A stretch of 64,000 nucleotides of DNA, from positions 150,625-214,624 of the forward strand of contig NW_024063731.1 in the NCBI RefSeq assembly GCF_009727055.1. Direction: 5' to 3'. Below are positions 1 through 11,779 of this stretch, piece after piece. Numbering within the stretch: position 1 is the stretch's first letter; each line of letters starts with the position of its first letter. The notes beneath the pieces were generated by a model. It made no database searches. It saw only the letters and a program-made list of their open reading frames with translations, and had not been told where the DNA came from. This DNA is from Benincasa hispida. Taxonomy: Eukaryota > Streptophyta > Magnoliopsida > Cucurbitales > Cucurbitaceae. The position numbers and the translations under genes were made by a program.

Positions 1-149
1 ATCATTTGTAGTTTTCATGCTGTAATTTCTCTATTGATGCATAACCATTTGTTTCTGTTTCGACTGTAATTTGTAATGTTCATACATGGTTGTAATTTGG
101 AATGATCTATTCCGCTACTCATGGAAATCCTCGTGTTCGATTTCCTTCA
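1..149 (+). repeat. 5' LTR of Copia A, 3' end only
   Basis: Ends in TTCCTTCA at 149. The matching end of the 3' LTR is at 8319; the two differ at only a few bases over about 150, so the insertion is not extremely old. The rest of this LTR lies to the left of the window. Confidence 0.9.
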
Positions 150-151
150 AT

Positions 152-163
152 TGGTATCAGAGC
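152..163 (+). promoter_or_regulatory. Primer binding site (initiator tRNA-Met type)
   Basis: TGGTATCAGAGC starts two bases after the LTR end. This is the standard plant retrotransposon primer site complementary to the 3' end of initiator tRNA-Met and marks the start of minus-strand DNA synthesis. Confidence 0.92.
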
Positions 164-494
164 TAGGTTGTTTTGATGTTCCAACTTACAAGTCTATTTG
201 AACTTCATTTTTACAGTTGCAGTGGGTTTCTGCATTTGTGGTTAATTGTTTTCTGCATTTGTGGATGAAATTAATGAATGTTTCGGGTTTAATTGCCTTT
301 ATTTAAAGCTTTGTGTAATTACAACGTGTTAATTTGTAAGGGCCCCTGTGTTTTTGGGTGTAATTAAATTGCAATCAAGTCTATAATTCAAAGAGTTTGA
401 ATTAGTCGAGTCGTTCGTGATGAAGTTTTGAAGCATGGAGGTGCGGTTCTCAATGAAGAAGAAGACCAAGCATTGGTTGTATCGTATAGCTGAA

Positions 495-1035
495 GGTAAA
501 CGATCGTTGGGATTTAGCTAAACGATCCTTTAGATTTTTCTAAACGATCGTGTAATATTTACTAAACGATTGTTTAGCTAATGCTAAGCTATGGGGTAAA
601 TCGTTTACTCTATCTCGTAGTGCTAGTTGTGCGATCACGTAGGCGTTGGAGGTAGACGATCGTAGTGGGAGCATGTGATGCTCATCATTTAGTAAAAGGC
701 ACGCACTAGACGATCGTGTAGTTAGCAAGCCTCATCGCTTAGTTACTATCTACACGATCGCGCGTATACGATATGGAGGCCCTAGCTAAGCGATCGCTTA
801 GGCGATGGTGCTTCGCGATATCGTAGTCGTTTCGACGATCGTGGAAGGCGGGCATTGTGTGGAGCGCACTAAACGATCATGTAGCTTAGGCTTCATTGCT
901 TATTAAAAGGTACACGATCATGTAGTAAATTCCAAACGATTGTTTAGCTCTGGGAGCGTTGGTAAGCAATAGAACGAAGCATTTGTTTTATAATGTAGAC
1001 GATCGCGGGGAGTTTAGTACACGATGGTTGGAGAC
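495..1035 (+). repeat. Array of ACGATCG-type palindromic motifs in the Copia A leader
   Basis: Roughly a dozen or more copies of a 7-13 base motif around ACGATCG, often AAACGATCGTGTAG or GCGATCGCTTAG, are spread over 540 bp at uneven spacing of about 20-60 bp. Variants replace one base of the core (ACGATTG, ACGATCA). The same motif recurs in the LTR of A (about 7680-7860), in the LTR of B (about 10785-10935) and in element C. It is not a simple tandem satellite: the sequence between motifs differs. Confidence 0.8.
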
Positions 1036-1224
1036 ACGATGCTTTGCCCGAGTGGTTCAAGACCCGGTTCGCCTGTTTGAACCGAAGACTCCTTGTCTTT
1101 GTAATAGTTAGCTTTATTTTTTGTGATTTTAAGGAAATTTTACCCGGTTCATCAACATTGGTTTATTATACATGTGATGTATGGTGTTTATATGCCAAAT
1201 TGTTTGACATATAGTTTAAAACCC

Positions 1225-1575
1225 ACCTTAGGTTGTGCTATTACTCATGCATCATTTATTATAAATGTTATAATTGAGCATAAACAAATTACTTGAAAGC
1301 ATACGCATGTATCATGAAATATAAGAGTATATTTTGCATGCAGTGAGCATTATCATGCATTATCCTTTTATTATAAGTGTTATAGTCTAAGGGTTAATAG
1401 AAACATGTTTTACTTGTTTCATTGTTGTTTTGTATAAATGTTATATAAAAGAAGTAGTAATGAATGGACAATGCATTGAGCATGACACTTAGGTTGTTTA
1501 TAAGCATTATGAATGTCTTGCATGTGTTAGCTTTGCATTGTGGTGGTTGTTTCCATTTATAAGTGTTATAAAGGA
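1225..1575 (+). repeat. Imperfect repeats around TTATAARTGTTATA
   Basis: Four diverged copies of a segment containing CATGCAT and TTATAA(A/G)TGTTATA occur about 75-120 bp apart (near 1255, 1370, 1430 and 1555). The reverse-oriented element C carries the same series at about 49375-49700 (TATAACACTTATA), so the repeat belongs to the family and is older than either insertion. Confidence 0.6.
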
Positions 1576-2920
1576 AATTAGATCTAAATTAATAAGAAAG
1601 AGTTGCATGCGGATTTAGAGTGAACTCAATTTTTTTAAAAAAGGTTTTAAAATTGGATTGAGATAGACCTAAGTTCAAGTGGTTCTAAACAGTTTAGTAA
1701 GCTAGATTAATCTTTTAAAATCGGTTTAAAAGATTAAATTGGTTGGCATAAAAGATTAAATTTGTTTTAAATCTATCTATAAGGGACCTTTTGTCTAAGG
1801 TAGGTTCTGGCTAGGTTGGTGTTCTTAAGTTGATGGAAACATAACATCCCTACTTAGGAACCTACCTGGAAAGGTAAATTAGATAGATTTTCAACAAGCA
1901 TGTGACTATTTGGTCAAAGACTCTGTTAAAGAGTATAATGGTTGATGATTAAAAGTTCTTTAACTATCCAAGGTAAAAGTTACTCTTGGGAAAACGTAAA
2001 AGTCACTTTGTTGAAATCCTTAGCCATGTTTTTTCTAAGTAAGCTAAACCCTAGGTTATAAAATACTCAATGGGAGGAAGAGTTGTATCTGATATGTCTA
2101 TGATTCCACTCATGTTTCTCCCTGTATGCTCACACCGTGAGATTCATGCTTGGCCTCGTGGTGCCCTGGAAGCATCCCCCCTTCGGATGGTGTTTGCATG
2201 AGTCAATATCAAGGTGGACGGAGAGATTATTTATTAGTAAGTGGGTGAAGGGTGTGTGTCAACACGTCCTATGGTCTCTGTCATTGGTTCACACCGTGAG
2301 ATCATTCTGTACTCAATCATGTCACCTTTGAGCGTCCACCTTCAAATGGGTTTTTTTCAGTTGGTCAAGATCAAGGTGAACTCCAGAAATGGATAGGGTT
2401 GCTTTAGATTTTCCCCTAATCGGATTTTTTTCCATGGGATTGGCTTTTTGGGGCGGACCTCTAGGGTTTAAAATGGCGGGTCACACTTATGGGAGATTGT
2501 TAAGTAAGTTAATGATCTCATGGCCAAATCAATGATGGCTAGTCGTTATAAAAGCAAGAGTTGTTCTGGTATTAATGACTTGTTGAGAACTTCTTAATTT
2601 AGAGGAGGGATAACTGGTCCCTTCGGCGACTTTTGTCCTAAACCTTTCAAGCATCATTGCAAGACTAGATGTCACATGGGGTTCATATTAGTTTTGCTAA
2701 AACCTGATTGGATGTTGTTTTATTTTACAGCGGGTATTTTCTTAAAACCTAACGTAGGTGAATGTGTTCTTCGTTTCAGTAACTCGTTAGTATTTCCGTT
2801 TAAAGCTTTTAAAATGATCGACTACTTACAGTAGAAAGAATCATGTGAAATGAATTTTGTGGCAAACGACCTCCATCCCTTACTCTCCAAAAGAGGAAAC
2901 AAGATAGTAAATCTGATTTA

Positions 2921-3361
2921 TTGGTCTTAGAGACGTGTTTGATAGAGAATGATGATTCTACTTGGATCCTAGATTCAGGTGCTACCAATCATGTCAGTTC
3001 CTTTTACCAAGGATTCAGTTCCTGGCAAACATTTCCACAAGGAGAGATGACTCTTCAAGTCAGTGGTGGTGAGGTTGTTTCAGCTATTGGTGTAGGCAGG
3101 CTGAAGTTATTTGTTGACAAGAAACGTTATCTGTTACTAGATAATGTTTTTGTAGTTCCTCATATTAAGAGGAACATAATCTCGGTTTCTTGTCTCATTG
3201 AACAAAGCTATACCGTTTCCTTTTATGAGAATAAAGTGTTTATTTTCAAGAATAGCATGGAGATTGGTTATGGTTCAATGGCAAATAACTTATATGTACT
3301 AAGGTCGTTAGTCATAAAAGCCTTGTTTAATACTGAAATTCAGCACGGCAACAACAACTAA
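2921..3361 (+). pseudogene. Copia A protease region of pol
   Basis: An open stretch encodes a retroviral-type aspartic protease with the active-site motif DSGATNHV about 20 residues in, followed by the usual hydrophobic strands and a segment reading VPHIKRNIISVSCL, typical of plant Copia proteases. It would mature the polyprotein in the virus-like particle. A stop at 3361 separates it from the integrase in this copy, so the polyprotein is broken. No gag precedes it. Confidence 0.85.
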
Positions 3362-4410
3362 AAGACTAAAGGTTTCTCCTAAGGAAAATGCCCATCTTTG
3401 GCATCTAAGGTTAGGTCACATCAACCTCAATAGGATTAAGAAGTTGGTGAAAAGTGGACTTCTAAAGAGTTTAGAAGAAAACTCCTTGCCAGTATGTGAA
3501 TCATGCCTCGAAGGCAAGATGACCAAACGACCTTTTACTAGAAAATGTTATAGAGCCAAAGAAACCTTAGAGCTTGTACATTCAGATCTCTGTGGTCCGA
3601 TGAATGTTAGAGCTCGGGGTGGGTATGAATATTTCATCTTTTTCATAGATGATTATTCAAGGTTTGGGTATCTCTACCTAAAGCAACGTAAGTCTGAAGT
3701 CCTTAACAAGTTCAAGGATTATAAGGCGGAAGTTGAAAACTTGTTAGGTAAGAAGATAAAAACACTACGATCTGATCGTGGTGGAGAGTATATGGACCTC
3801 CAATTCTAGAACTATATGATAGAACATGAGATTGCGTTCCAACTCTCGGCCCCCGGTACACCTCAGCAAAATAGTGTATTAGAAAGGAGAAACAGAACCT
3901 TGGTCGATATGGTTCAGTCTATGATGAGTTATGCTCATCTTTCAGACTCGTTTTGGGTTTATGCAGTACAGACTGCATGTTATATCCTAAACAACATTCC
4001 CTCGAAAAGTGTTTTTGAAACACCTTTTGAGTTATGAAGAGGCCGTTAAGGTAGTTTACGCCACTTCAGGATTTGGGGTTGTCTGACACATGTGCTTGTG
4101 ACTAACCCAAAGAAGTTGGAACCGCATGCGAAGGTTTGCCTCTTTGTAGGCTACCACAAGGAAACGAGAGGTGGATACTTCTATGATCCAAGTGAGAAGA
4201 AAGTGTTTGTTTCTAAAAATGCTATCTTCTTGGAAGAAAACCACATGAGGGATCATAAGCCACGAAGTAATCTCGTTTTACGTGAGATCTCTAGTGAGAC
4301 TGAGATTGCTGAGGGTTTAACAAGATTTTTTGAACAGGATGACAGATCAACAAGAGTTGTTGAGGTTGGAATATCTAGTCAACCAGCTCAAGAGTTTAGA
4401 TTGCCTTGAC
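3362..4410 (+). pseudogene. Copia A integrase region of pol
   Basis: The gag-pre-integrase HHCC zinc finger is visible (LWHLRLGHIN, then CESCLEGKM), followed by the DDE core: first Asp in HSDLCGPMN, second in LRSDRGGEY, Glu in VLERRNR. The part after that reads FVGYHKETRGGYFYDP, the usual Copia integrase C-terminal block. Stops at 3807-3809 and 4035-4037 and a frame change near 4080 make this a pseudogene. The enzyme would insert the cDNA into the host chromosome. Confidence 0.88.
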
Positions 4411-4435
4411 GTAGTGGAGAGTTATGAACCCACCG

Positions 4436-5640
4436 AATCGCTACATGGGTATGATTGAAGCCCAAAACGTCATTACGGATGATGGAGTCAAGGATCTATT
4501 GTCTTTTAAGAAAGTAATAGAGGATGTTGACAAAGATGAATGGGTTAAAAATATGAACTAGAAAATGGAGTCTATGTACTTCAATAACATCTAGAAGCTT
4601 GTTGATCCACCTGATGGGGTAAGACCTATTGGGTGTAAGTGGATCTATAAGAAAAAGAGAGATGTAGATGGCAAGGTGCAAACCTTTAAGGCTAGATTCG
4701 TGGCAAAGGGTTATACCCATGTTGAGGGAGTTGACTATGAGGAAACTTTGTCACCTGTTGTCATGCTCAAGTCTATCAGGATTCTCCTGTCCATAGCCAT
4801 ATTTTATGATTATGAAATATGAAAAATGGACGTCAAGACTTCCTTTCTTAATGGTAATCTTCAGAAAACCATCTATATGACTCAACTAGAGGGGTTCTTA
4901 ATTCCAGGTCAAAAGCAAAGAGTTTGGAAGCTTAATATGTCCATTTATGGGCTAAAACAAGCATCTGGATCTTGGAACATCATATTTGACACTGTTGTCA
5001 AGTTGTTTAGCTTTGATTACAACGTTGATGAGCCTTGTGTATGCAAGAAGATTATCAACAACTTAGTAGCCTTCTTGTTACTGTATGTGGATGATATCCT
5101 ACTAATTGGGAATGATGTAGGGTATCTGACTGACATTAAGAATTGGCTAGCTGCCCAGTTCCAAATGAAAGATTTGAGTGAGGCACAGTATGTTCTAGGA
5201 ATCTAGATCATTCGAGATCATAAGAACAAATGGTTAGCCTTGTCTCTGGCATCATACATTGATCAAATATTGATCAAGTATAGGATGTCGGATTCCAAGA
5301 GGGGTTTGTTACCCTTCAAGCATGGAAGTGTTTTGTCTAAGGATCAATATCCTAAGACACCTCAGGAGGTTGAGAATATGATATGGATTCCCTATGCTTC
5401 TGCTGTTTGAATCTTGATGTATGCAATGTTGTATACCAGACCTGACATTTGCTATGCAGTAGGGATTCTTAGTCGGTATCAGTCCAATCCAGGATTTGAT
5501 CACTGGACGGCGGTCAAGATGATCCTCAAGTATCTTTGGAGAACGAGGGACTACATGCTTGTGTCCATATGGATCTAATCCATATAGGATACACGGACTT
5601 TGACTTTCAGACCGATAGAGATTCTAGAAAATCAACATCG
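4436..5640 (+). pseudogene. Copia A reverse transcriptase region of pol
   Basis: The RVT_2-type domain is clear: IGCKWIYKKKRDVDG, LVAKGYT-like motif, MDVKTSFLNGNL, IYGLKQASGSWN, and the catalytic YVDDILLIGND near 5080-5110. In-frame stops occur at about 4559, 4591, 4818, 5203 and 5408. It is highly similar to the RT of element C, which is cleaner (46934-47632). Confidence 0.9.
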
Positions 5641-6060
5641 GGGTCATTGTTTACTTTGAATTAAGGGCTATAGTCTAGCGAAGCATCAAGCAAGGATGCA
5701 TCGTGGACTCCACTATGGAAGCCGAATACATAGCCGCTTGTGAAGCAGCTAAGAAGGCTGTTTGGTTGAGGAAATTCTTTTCAGATTTGGAAGTTGTTCC
5801 AAATATGGATTTTCTTATCGCTCTTTATTTTGATAACAATGGGCTGTGGAAAATTCGAAGAAACCTCGGAGTCATCGTCGGGGTAAGCACATCAAACGAA
5901 AATATCACCTGATTAGAGAGATTGTGAATTGAGGTGATGTGATAGTCACGAAGATCGTATCGAAACACAATGTTGCTGATCACTTTACAAAGGCCCTCAC
6001 AGCTAAAGTGTTCGAGGGTTACCTGGAGAGTCTGGGTCTTTGGGACATATAGCATCTTGT
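5641..6060 (+). pseudogene. Copia A RNase H and pol C-terminus
   Basis: Reads MEAEYIAACEAAKKAVWLRKFF and later FDNN, the RNase H signature of Copia pol, then a broken C-terminal tail. The same tail is found at 8860-9195 in unit B and, reversed, at 46020-46374 in C. The frame shifts near 5850. Confidence 0.87.
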
Positions 6061-6077
6061 CTAGGGCAAGTGGGAGA

Positions 6078-8319
6078 TGATACTAGGGTATGTCCTAGTT
6101 TATTGTATATTGTACATGTTTTTATAATTGTATTGTACATTAGTCTCCCGATTCGTTAGGAAAAGTAGGAGATTTTTGGGATTGGTGTCCTAATTCTCTC
6201 GGAGTCTCGTTGTTTGTAAAGATACACATTGTTTGATGAATAAAATAATTGTTATTTCATTCTGGCATTTACTCATATCCAATAAACAAAGATCCATGGT
6301 TATCTTATGTGAACTTAAGTATGTATATGTGATATACAAGTGGATCATGCCTTAAGTGATAACCTAGATAGGCTTGTAGTATAAGGATTTAGGTGGGATA
6401 CCTAATCCTGGTGATACTACGGATACGACCCGCTTTGTAGAAATTTGCAAGTGTTGTAAACTACTACAGATGGTCGATCCTGACCATTCATGTGGAGATG
6501 TGCGAGCGAGGGTGTCCTATACAAAGAGTTTGTATAAGACGCAGACCACGAGATGACTAGACTCTTTATATAATACCGTTGATACTAGAGACTTATGTAT
6601 CACCTAAATGACCATAGTTGACATGACCTCAATCCTGAGTGTTCTGAGAACTCCTGCCTTTGAGGGTGGTCTTTTGATTAGTATGGGTGAGAGTGGCCAG
6701 ATTGCCAACTCAACATGCCTACCTTTTTGGGGACTTGTCTGATCTGGGAGCTGGGAACTCAATCCACAAGATAGAATTCACTCCTTTCTCGAAGCAGGGA
6801 TAAGTAGAGAGATTGCTCCCTTAACGGCTGATTCTTGGGCTTGAACATAGTGGCCACAGCTTCTCTTTGGAAAAGGGGACTCAGTCATAGTACGACATAT
6901 GACTTATGTTCATTAAATGGATCAATGGTACTTAAGGAGTTAGATATACTATAGAAGCATAACGGTTATTGGCCTAGCTGTACCTACGAGCGATCTGTGA
7001 AGGTTTGTCACACTTTTGATTGGTTAAGATTGACATATAATATATTTGTTGTAAGAAGAATTCAGTTGTCGATCTTTAGTGGAGTGCCTGGTAAGGAAGG
7101 AATGAATCAAAAGATAACCAAGAAATAGGTAGCACTTGAGGTCCCTAAAGAGTTAACAGATGGTGGATCTCGTGATTAAAGAGTTTAGTTAATTATTCAC
7201 GTACCATTGGAGCTTCGACCTACACGTCCATAAGGTTCTCTTGGTAACTCAATGGATTCAGTTGAGGATCAATTCTTCGTGTTGATTTGAAATATTCAAA
7301 TTGACAAGAGGTAATTCGATTATATATGGTGTGATCTGTATGATGTATAATATACATCTAGTGGAGGATTCATGTAAATGAGATTTACATTAAGTGTCAT
7401 GGAATAGAAAAAGAACTATGGTTTAAATGTTTCATAAGATGAAATATGAAAACTATAGGTTATAACTATAGTATGATAAGTTGGTTATCATTTATATTTA
7501 TAATCATATTAATTACTGGATAATTAAATCTTTTTCTCTAATAACCAATTGAGTGGGAGGTTATTGGTTGTTCATGGTAACCATGAGATAAAAGGAAAAT
7601 TGTTTTCCTAATTTTAGTAATGTTGAATTGGTGATTTTTCTCTCTGGAAAGAATTTGTCGAGTAAATATGATTTACTAAACGATAGCTTGGGTGAGTTAG
7701 ACGATCGTGTAGTGTTTATAGGCGACAAACACACTGCTAAGCGATGAGCTAAACGATCGCTTAGATTTTGCTAGACGGTCGCTTAGCTTTTGCTAAACGA
7801 TTGGGCATCGACCTATACGATAGGTTTCAACCATCTCCCAATTGCTCAATCATTTTACGATTGGTGTTTCCTCGTTCGTCTGCCTCAATCAAAGTCCAAA
7901 CAGAGCCCACCCTTTAGATTCTCACACCAAGAATACCAATGTGGCCATCTTGGTGGTGTCATACTCAACTTGACACCGTCGAGGTTCTGTTGAGGTCGTT
8001 CGTGCTGTTTAGGTGTTTATGATCAAGGCGATCGCTGAGTTTGAGCAAGTGGTATTCATGCTGTGAAGCGGTCATGTTGTTCGAGCCTTTGAGGTTGCTA
8101 TGTTCGAGCGATCATGATCAAGGAGCGTGGAGACGAGTATACAAATGTGTGTAAAGATTTCTCTTCTTGATCATTTGTAGTTTTCATGCTGTAATTTCTC
8201 TATTGAATGCATAACCATTTGTTTCTATTTCGACTATAATTTGTAATGTTCATACATGATTGTAATTTGGAATGATCTATTCTGCTACTCATGGAAATCC
8301 TCGTGTTCGATTTCCTTCA
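6078..8319 (+). repeat. 3' LTR of Copia A (2242 bp)
   Basis: Begins TGATACTAGGG directly after a purine-rich run (AAGTGGGAGA) and ends TTCCTTCA, identical to the 5' LTR end. It contains ACGATCG-type motifs at about 7680-7860 and a long unique promoter/leader region. The LTR of B (9210-11350) and the two LTRs of C are recognisable relatives along their whole length. It also acts as left LTR for the shortened unit B. Confidence 0.9.
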
Positions 8320-9205
8320 GCAGTATGTTCTAGGAATCCAGATTATTCAGGATCTTAAGAAGAAAAGGTTGGCCTTGTCTTGGACATCGTACATTGATCA
8401 AATGTTGATCAGGTACAAGATGCAGAATTCCAAGAAGGGTTTGTTATAATTAAGGCATGGAATTGTTTTGTCTAAGGATCAATGTCATAAGACACCTCAA
8501 GAGATTTAGAAGATGAGATGGATTCCTTATGCTTCAGCTGTTGGAAGTTTAATGTATGCATTGTTATGTTCTAGACCTGACATTTGCTATATAGTAGGGA
8601 TTTTCAGTCGTTATTAGTCCAATCCAGGATCACTGGAAGGCGGTCAAAATGATTCTCAAGTGTCTTTGGAGAACGAGACTATGTGCTCGTGTATGGAGAT
8701 AAAGATTTGATCCTTACAGGATACACAGACTTTGACTTTCAGACTAATAGAGATTATCGAAAATCGACATCATGGTCAATGTTCACTCTCAATGGAGAGG
8801 TGGTAGTTTGGCGAAGCATCAAGCAAGGATGAATCGCGGACTCCACTATGGAAGCCGAATACTAGCCGCTTGTGAAGCTGCTAAAGAGGGTATTTGGCTT
8901 AGGAAGTTCCTTACAAATTTGGAAGTTATTCCAAATATGTCTTTATCGATCACTCTCTATTGTGATAACAGTGGTGTTGTGGAAAATTCAATGGAACCTT
9001 AGAGTGATTGTGGAGGCAAGCATATTGAGCAAAAATATCATTTGATCAAGGAGATTGTGCATCGCGGTGATGTGATAGCAACAAAGATAGCGTCGGAGCA
9101 CAACGCTGTTGATCCGTTTACAAAATCCCTCATGGTTAAAGTGTTCGAGGGTCATCTGGAGAGTCTGGGTTTACGAGACATGCGACATCTTGTCTAGGAC
9201 AAGTG
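8320..9205 (+). pseudogene. Copia unit B: 3' end of RT plus RNase H
   Basis: Translates in pieces as VLGIQIIQDLKKK, WIPYASAVGSLMYALLCSRPDICY and, after frame changes, an RNase H segment (LAACEAAKEGIWLRKFLTNLE at 8857-8920). Several stops and small deletions relative to A, for example around 8635, show it is dead. Confidence 0.85.
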
Positions 9206-9209
9206 AGAA

Positions 9210-11350
9210 TGATACTGGTGTATAGAGTATGCCCTAGTTTATTGTATATTGTACCGTTTTTCATGTATTGTACATTAGTCTTCTGAGGCATTAGGATAAG
9301 TGGGAGATTGTTAGGATTGGTGTCCTAATTGTCCTGGAGTCTCGTAGTTTGTAAATATTGTACACATATTGTTATTAATAAAATAAGAGTTTTTTTATTT
9401 GCATTTACTCATATCCAATAAACTATGATCTATGGTTATTATATGTAAACTTAAGCATGTATATGAGATATACAAGTGGATCATGCATTAAGTAATAACC
9501 TAAAAGGTTTGTAGTATAAGGATAAAGCAGGGATACCTTATCCTTGTGACACTATGTATACGATCCGCTTTGTAGAGGTTTACAAGGTTGTAAACTACTA
9601 CAGATGGTATGATCCTGACCATTCATGTGGAGGCATGCGAGTGGGGTATCCTATAGAAAGAGTTTGTATAAGGCCAGAACATGAGATGATTAGTCTATTT
9701 ATATAATGTTGTTGATAATTGAGACTTACATCTCACTAAAACAACCATAGGTGACATGACCTTAATCTTGAGTGTTTTGGGAACTCCTGCCTATGAAGGT
9801 TGTCTTTTAATTAGTATGGGTGAGAGTGGCCAGATTGCCAACTCATCAAGCCTACATTTTTGAGGATTTGTCTTATTGGGGAGCTGGGAACTAGGTTACA
9901 CAAGACGGAATTCACTTTTTCCTTGAAGCAAGGGTAAGTAGATAGATTGCTCCCTTAAGGGCTGATTCTGTGCCTTGAACATAGTGCCTACATCCTTTAT
10001 TTAGAAGAGTGAACCCATTCATAGTAGGACAATGACTTATTGTTCATTAGAGGAATCAGTAGTACTTAAGGAGTTAGATGTAACTACAGGGACAAAACGA
10101 TAAATTGGTTTAGTTGTACTTACGAGCGATCTTTGAAGGGTTATCGCACTGTTGATTGGTTAATATAGACACTGAAATATATTTGTAGTAAGAAGAGTAC
10201 AGTTGTCGATCTTTAGTGGAGTTCTTGGTAGTTAACGGATGGTGGATCCCGTGACTAAAGAGTTTAGTTAGTTATTCACGTACCGTTGGAGCTTCAAGAT
10301 ACAAGTCCATAAGGTCCCCTTGATAGTTCAATAGGTTCAAGAGTAGAATCAGATTTTGGGGTTAGTTTGAAGTGTTCAAATTAACAAGTGAAAATTCAAT
10401 TATATATGATATAATTGGTGTGATGTATGAGATACATCAAGTGGATGAATTAATGTAAATATGATTTACATTAAGTACCATAAAATAGAAAAAGATCTAT
10501 GGTTTATGTGTTTCATGAAATGAAATATTAAAACTATAAGTTATGAATATAATATGATAATTTGGATATCATATTTATTTATAAAATATTAATTATATGA
10601 TAATTAATTTCTTTTTCTTTAATAACCGATTGATGAGAGGTTATTGGATGTTTATGGTAACCGTGAGATAAAAGAAAATTTGTTTTCCTAAATTTTGGGG
10701 GTTGCTTCATTTGAAAAATTAGTCAAGGAGACAAGCTATCAAGTGAAAGAGTTTGAGCAAGCGATAGCGTTGACAGAGACTAAACGATCGTGTAGAGTTG
10801 ACTATACGATAGTCATTTAGCTAATCGTTGCTACACGATCGAGTGTTTGTCTATACGATAGGCTGCCTTTACTAAATGATCAAGCACATCGTCTATGCGA
10901 CAGACCGTGTTCTTATCTCCCACTTGCTTAATCGTCTACTCGATCGTAGACCTCTAGTCAAGATCATACAGAGCCTACAACTCATGGATTCTTACACCAA
11001 GAATACCAAGGTAACCTTTGTGATAGTGTCTTGATCCAGTTCGTGAATCGAGTTGGACTCGATTGGTTTCAAGGAGCTATTGGCTGTTCGTTGTGTTCGT
11101 GGTGTGTGCTATTCATTGCGTTCGAGTGTTGTTGTGGACGCGTTGTAGACTGATCGAGGGCTTCTTGAAGAATGGTTCTTCAAAGGTACGCATAATCTAT
11201 CCTTTGAGTTCTTTATAGCATGCTGTAATTTCTATTTATGCATGACTTATTAGTTTCCGGTTAGGCTGTAATTGGTTGCGTTCAATCTGAATGGAATTTG
11301 GAACGATTCTTTTTACTGCTTAGGGAAATCCTGGGGTTAGATTTCCTTTA
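9210..11350 (+). repeat. LTR of Copia unit B
   Basis: Begins TGATACTGG and ends ATTTCCTTTA, one base off the canonical TTCA end. Same order of blocks as the LTR of A, about 100 bp shorter, including ACGATCG-type motifs around 10785-10935. Clearly more diverged from A's LTR than A's two LTR ends are from each other. Confidence 0.88.
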
Positions 11351-11773
11351 GAAAACACGTGGCATCATCGAGATTCGCCATCTGATATCTTCAATTTCAA
11401 TTTCGGACATGTGTCAAATTTTAATTAGCCCGAATTTTATCATTTGTCATTTTCGTCATTAATTAGAGAAATGATGTGGCAATTTGTGAATTGTCCAAAA
11501 TTTCTCATTCAACAGTGAAAAATTGCATATCAAATTTCAGAAAAGAACAAAACAAAATCCAGAAATTATGGAATATATCTAGGGAAATTGCATTGTATGT
11601 TGAATACATTTTAGAAACCAAAACTATGACTTCAACATTTTGGTAAGTGCAGGTGTGGCAATCACATAAAAATCACACAACAATCACATAAAAATCAGAT
11701 AGTAATCACATAATAATCATATAGAAATCAGATAGCAATCAAATTTTTAGGTAGAACTTTTTTGCCATGTTTG
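11351..11773. other. Unique flank with short tandem repeat, paralogous to 63.2 kb
   Basis: No gene seen. Bases about 11500-11580 resemble 63215-63310 (shared phrase ATCAAATTTCAG and the following blocks). An 80-bp minisatellite of AATCACATAA/AATCAGATAG units lies at 11660-11742. The last three bases, TTG, are the target duplication of the CACTA element. Confidence 0.55.
11660..11742 (+). repeat. AATCACATAA-type minisatellite
   Basis: Seven or eight imperfect units of about 10-13 bases (AATCACATAA, AATCACACAAC, AATCAGATAGT and similar) directly upstream of the CACTA insertion. Confidence 0.75.
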
Positions 11774-11779
11774 CACTAG

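Larger units (their letters stand above)
164..2900 (+). other. Long non-coding leader of Copia A, no gag
   Basis: This 2.7 kb lies where gag should be. I see no long open frame and no gag or zinc-knuckle motif; all frames are broken. The first about 300 bp are conserved in element C (50400-50710, minus). It contains the ACGATCG array (495-1035) and the TTATAAGTGTTATA-type repeats (1225-1575). Bases 1590-2300 hold short internal duplications, for example two stretches containing CACACCGTGAGAT (about 2130 and 2290). The last part, just before the protease, may be the very end of a lost gag. Confidence 0.7.
1..8319 (+). mobile_element. Copia LTR retrotransposon A (degenerate, 5' LTR cut by window edge)
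   Basis: The first 149 bases match bases 8170-8319 almost exactly, so they are the inner end of a 5' LTR and the outer end of the matching 3' LTR. A tRNA-Met-type primer site follows the first copy and a purine-rich stretch precedes the 3' LTR at 6078. Between them the order protease, integrase, reverse transcriptase, RNase H is that of Ty1/Copia. Pol is broken by many stops, so the element cannot move by itself. The LTR is unusually long (2242 bp). There is no recognisable gag between primer site and protease. The 3' LTR runs straight into a second, shortened unit (B), so A and B form a three-LTR tandem. Confidence 0.93.
8320..11350 (+). mobile_element. Copia unit B, internally deleted, sharing an LTR with A
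   Basis: Immediately after the 3' LTR of A the sequence jumps into the middle of pol (CAGTATGTTCTAGGAATC, also found in A near 5184), with no primer site, protease or integrase. It continues through the end of RT and RNase H to a purine run and then an LTR (9210-11350). The layout LTR-internal-LTR-partial internal-LTR suggests unequal recombination followed by deletion, or a deletion in a tandem copy. It is more decayed than A. Confidence 0.85.

Noticed and set aside
495..1035. ACGATCG array considered as a CRISPR-like array or satellite
   Set aside because: Repeat units are too short and unevenly spaced, there are no cas genes, and the sequence is a plant retrotransposon leader.
2137..2331. 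64-codon open frame in the Copia A leader as a possible gag
   Set aside because: No gag or zinc-knuckle motif, too short, and not conserved in element C.
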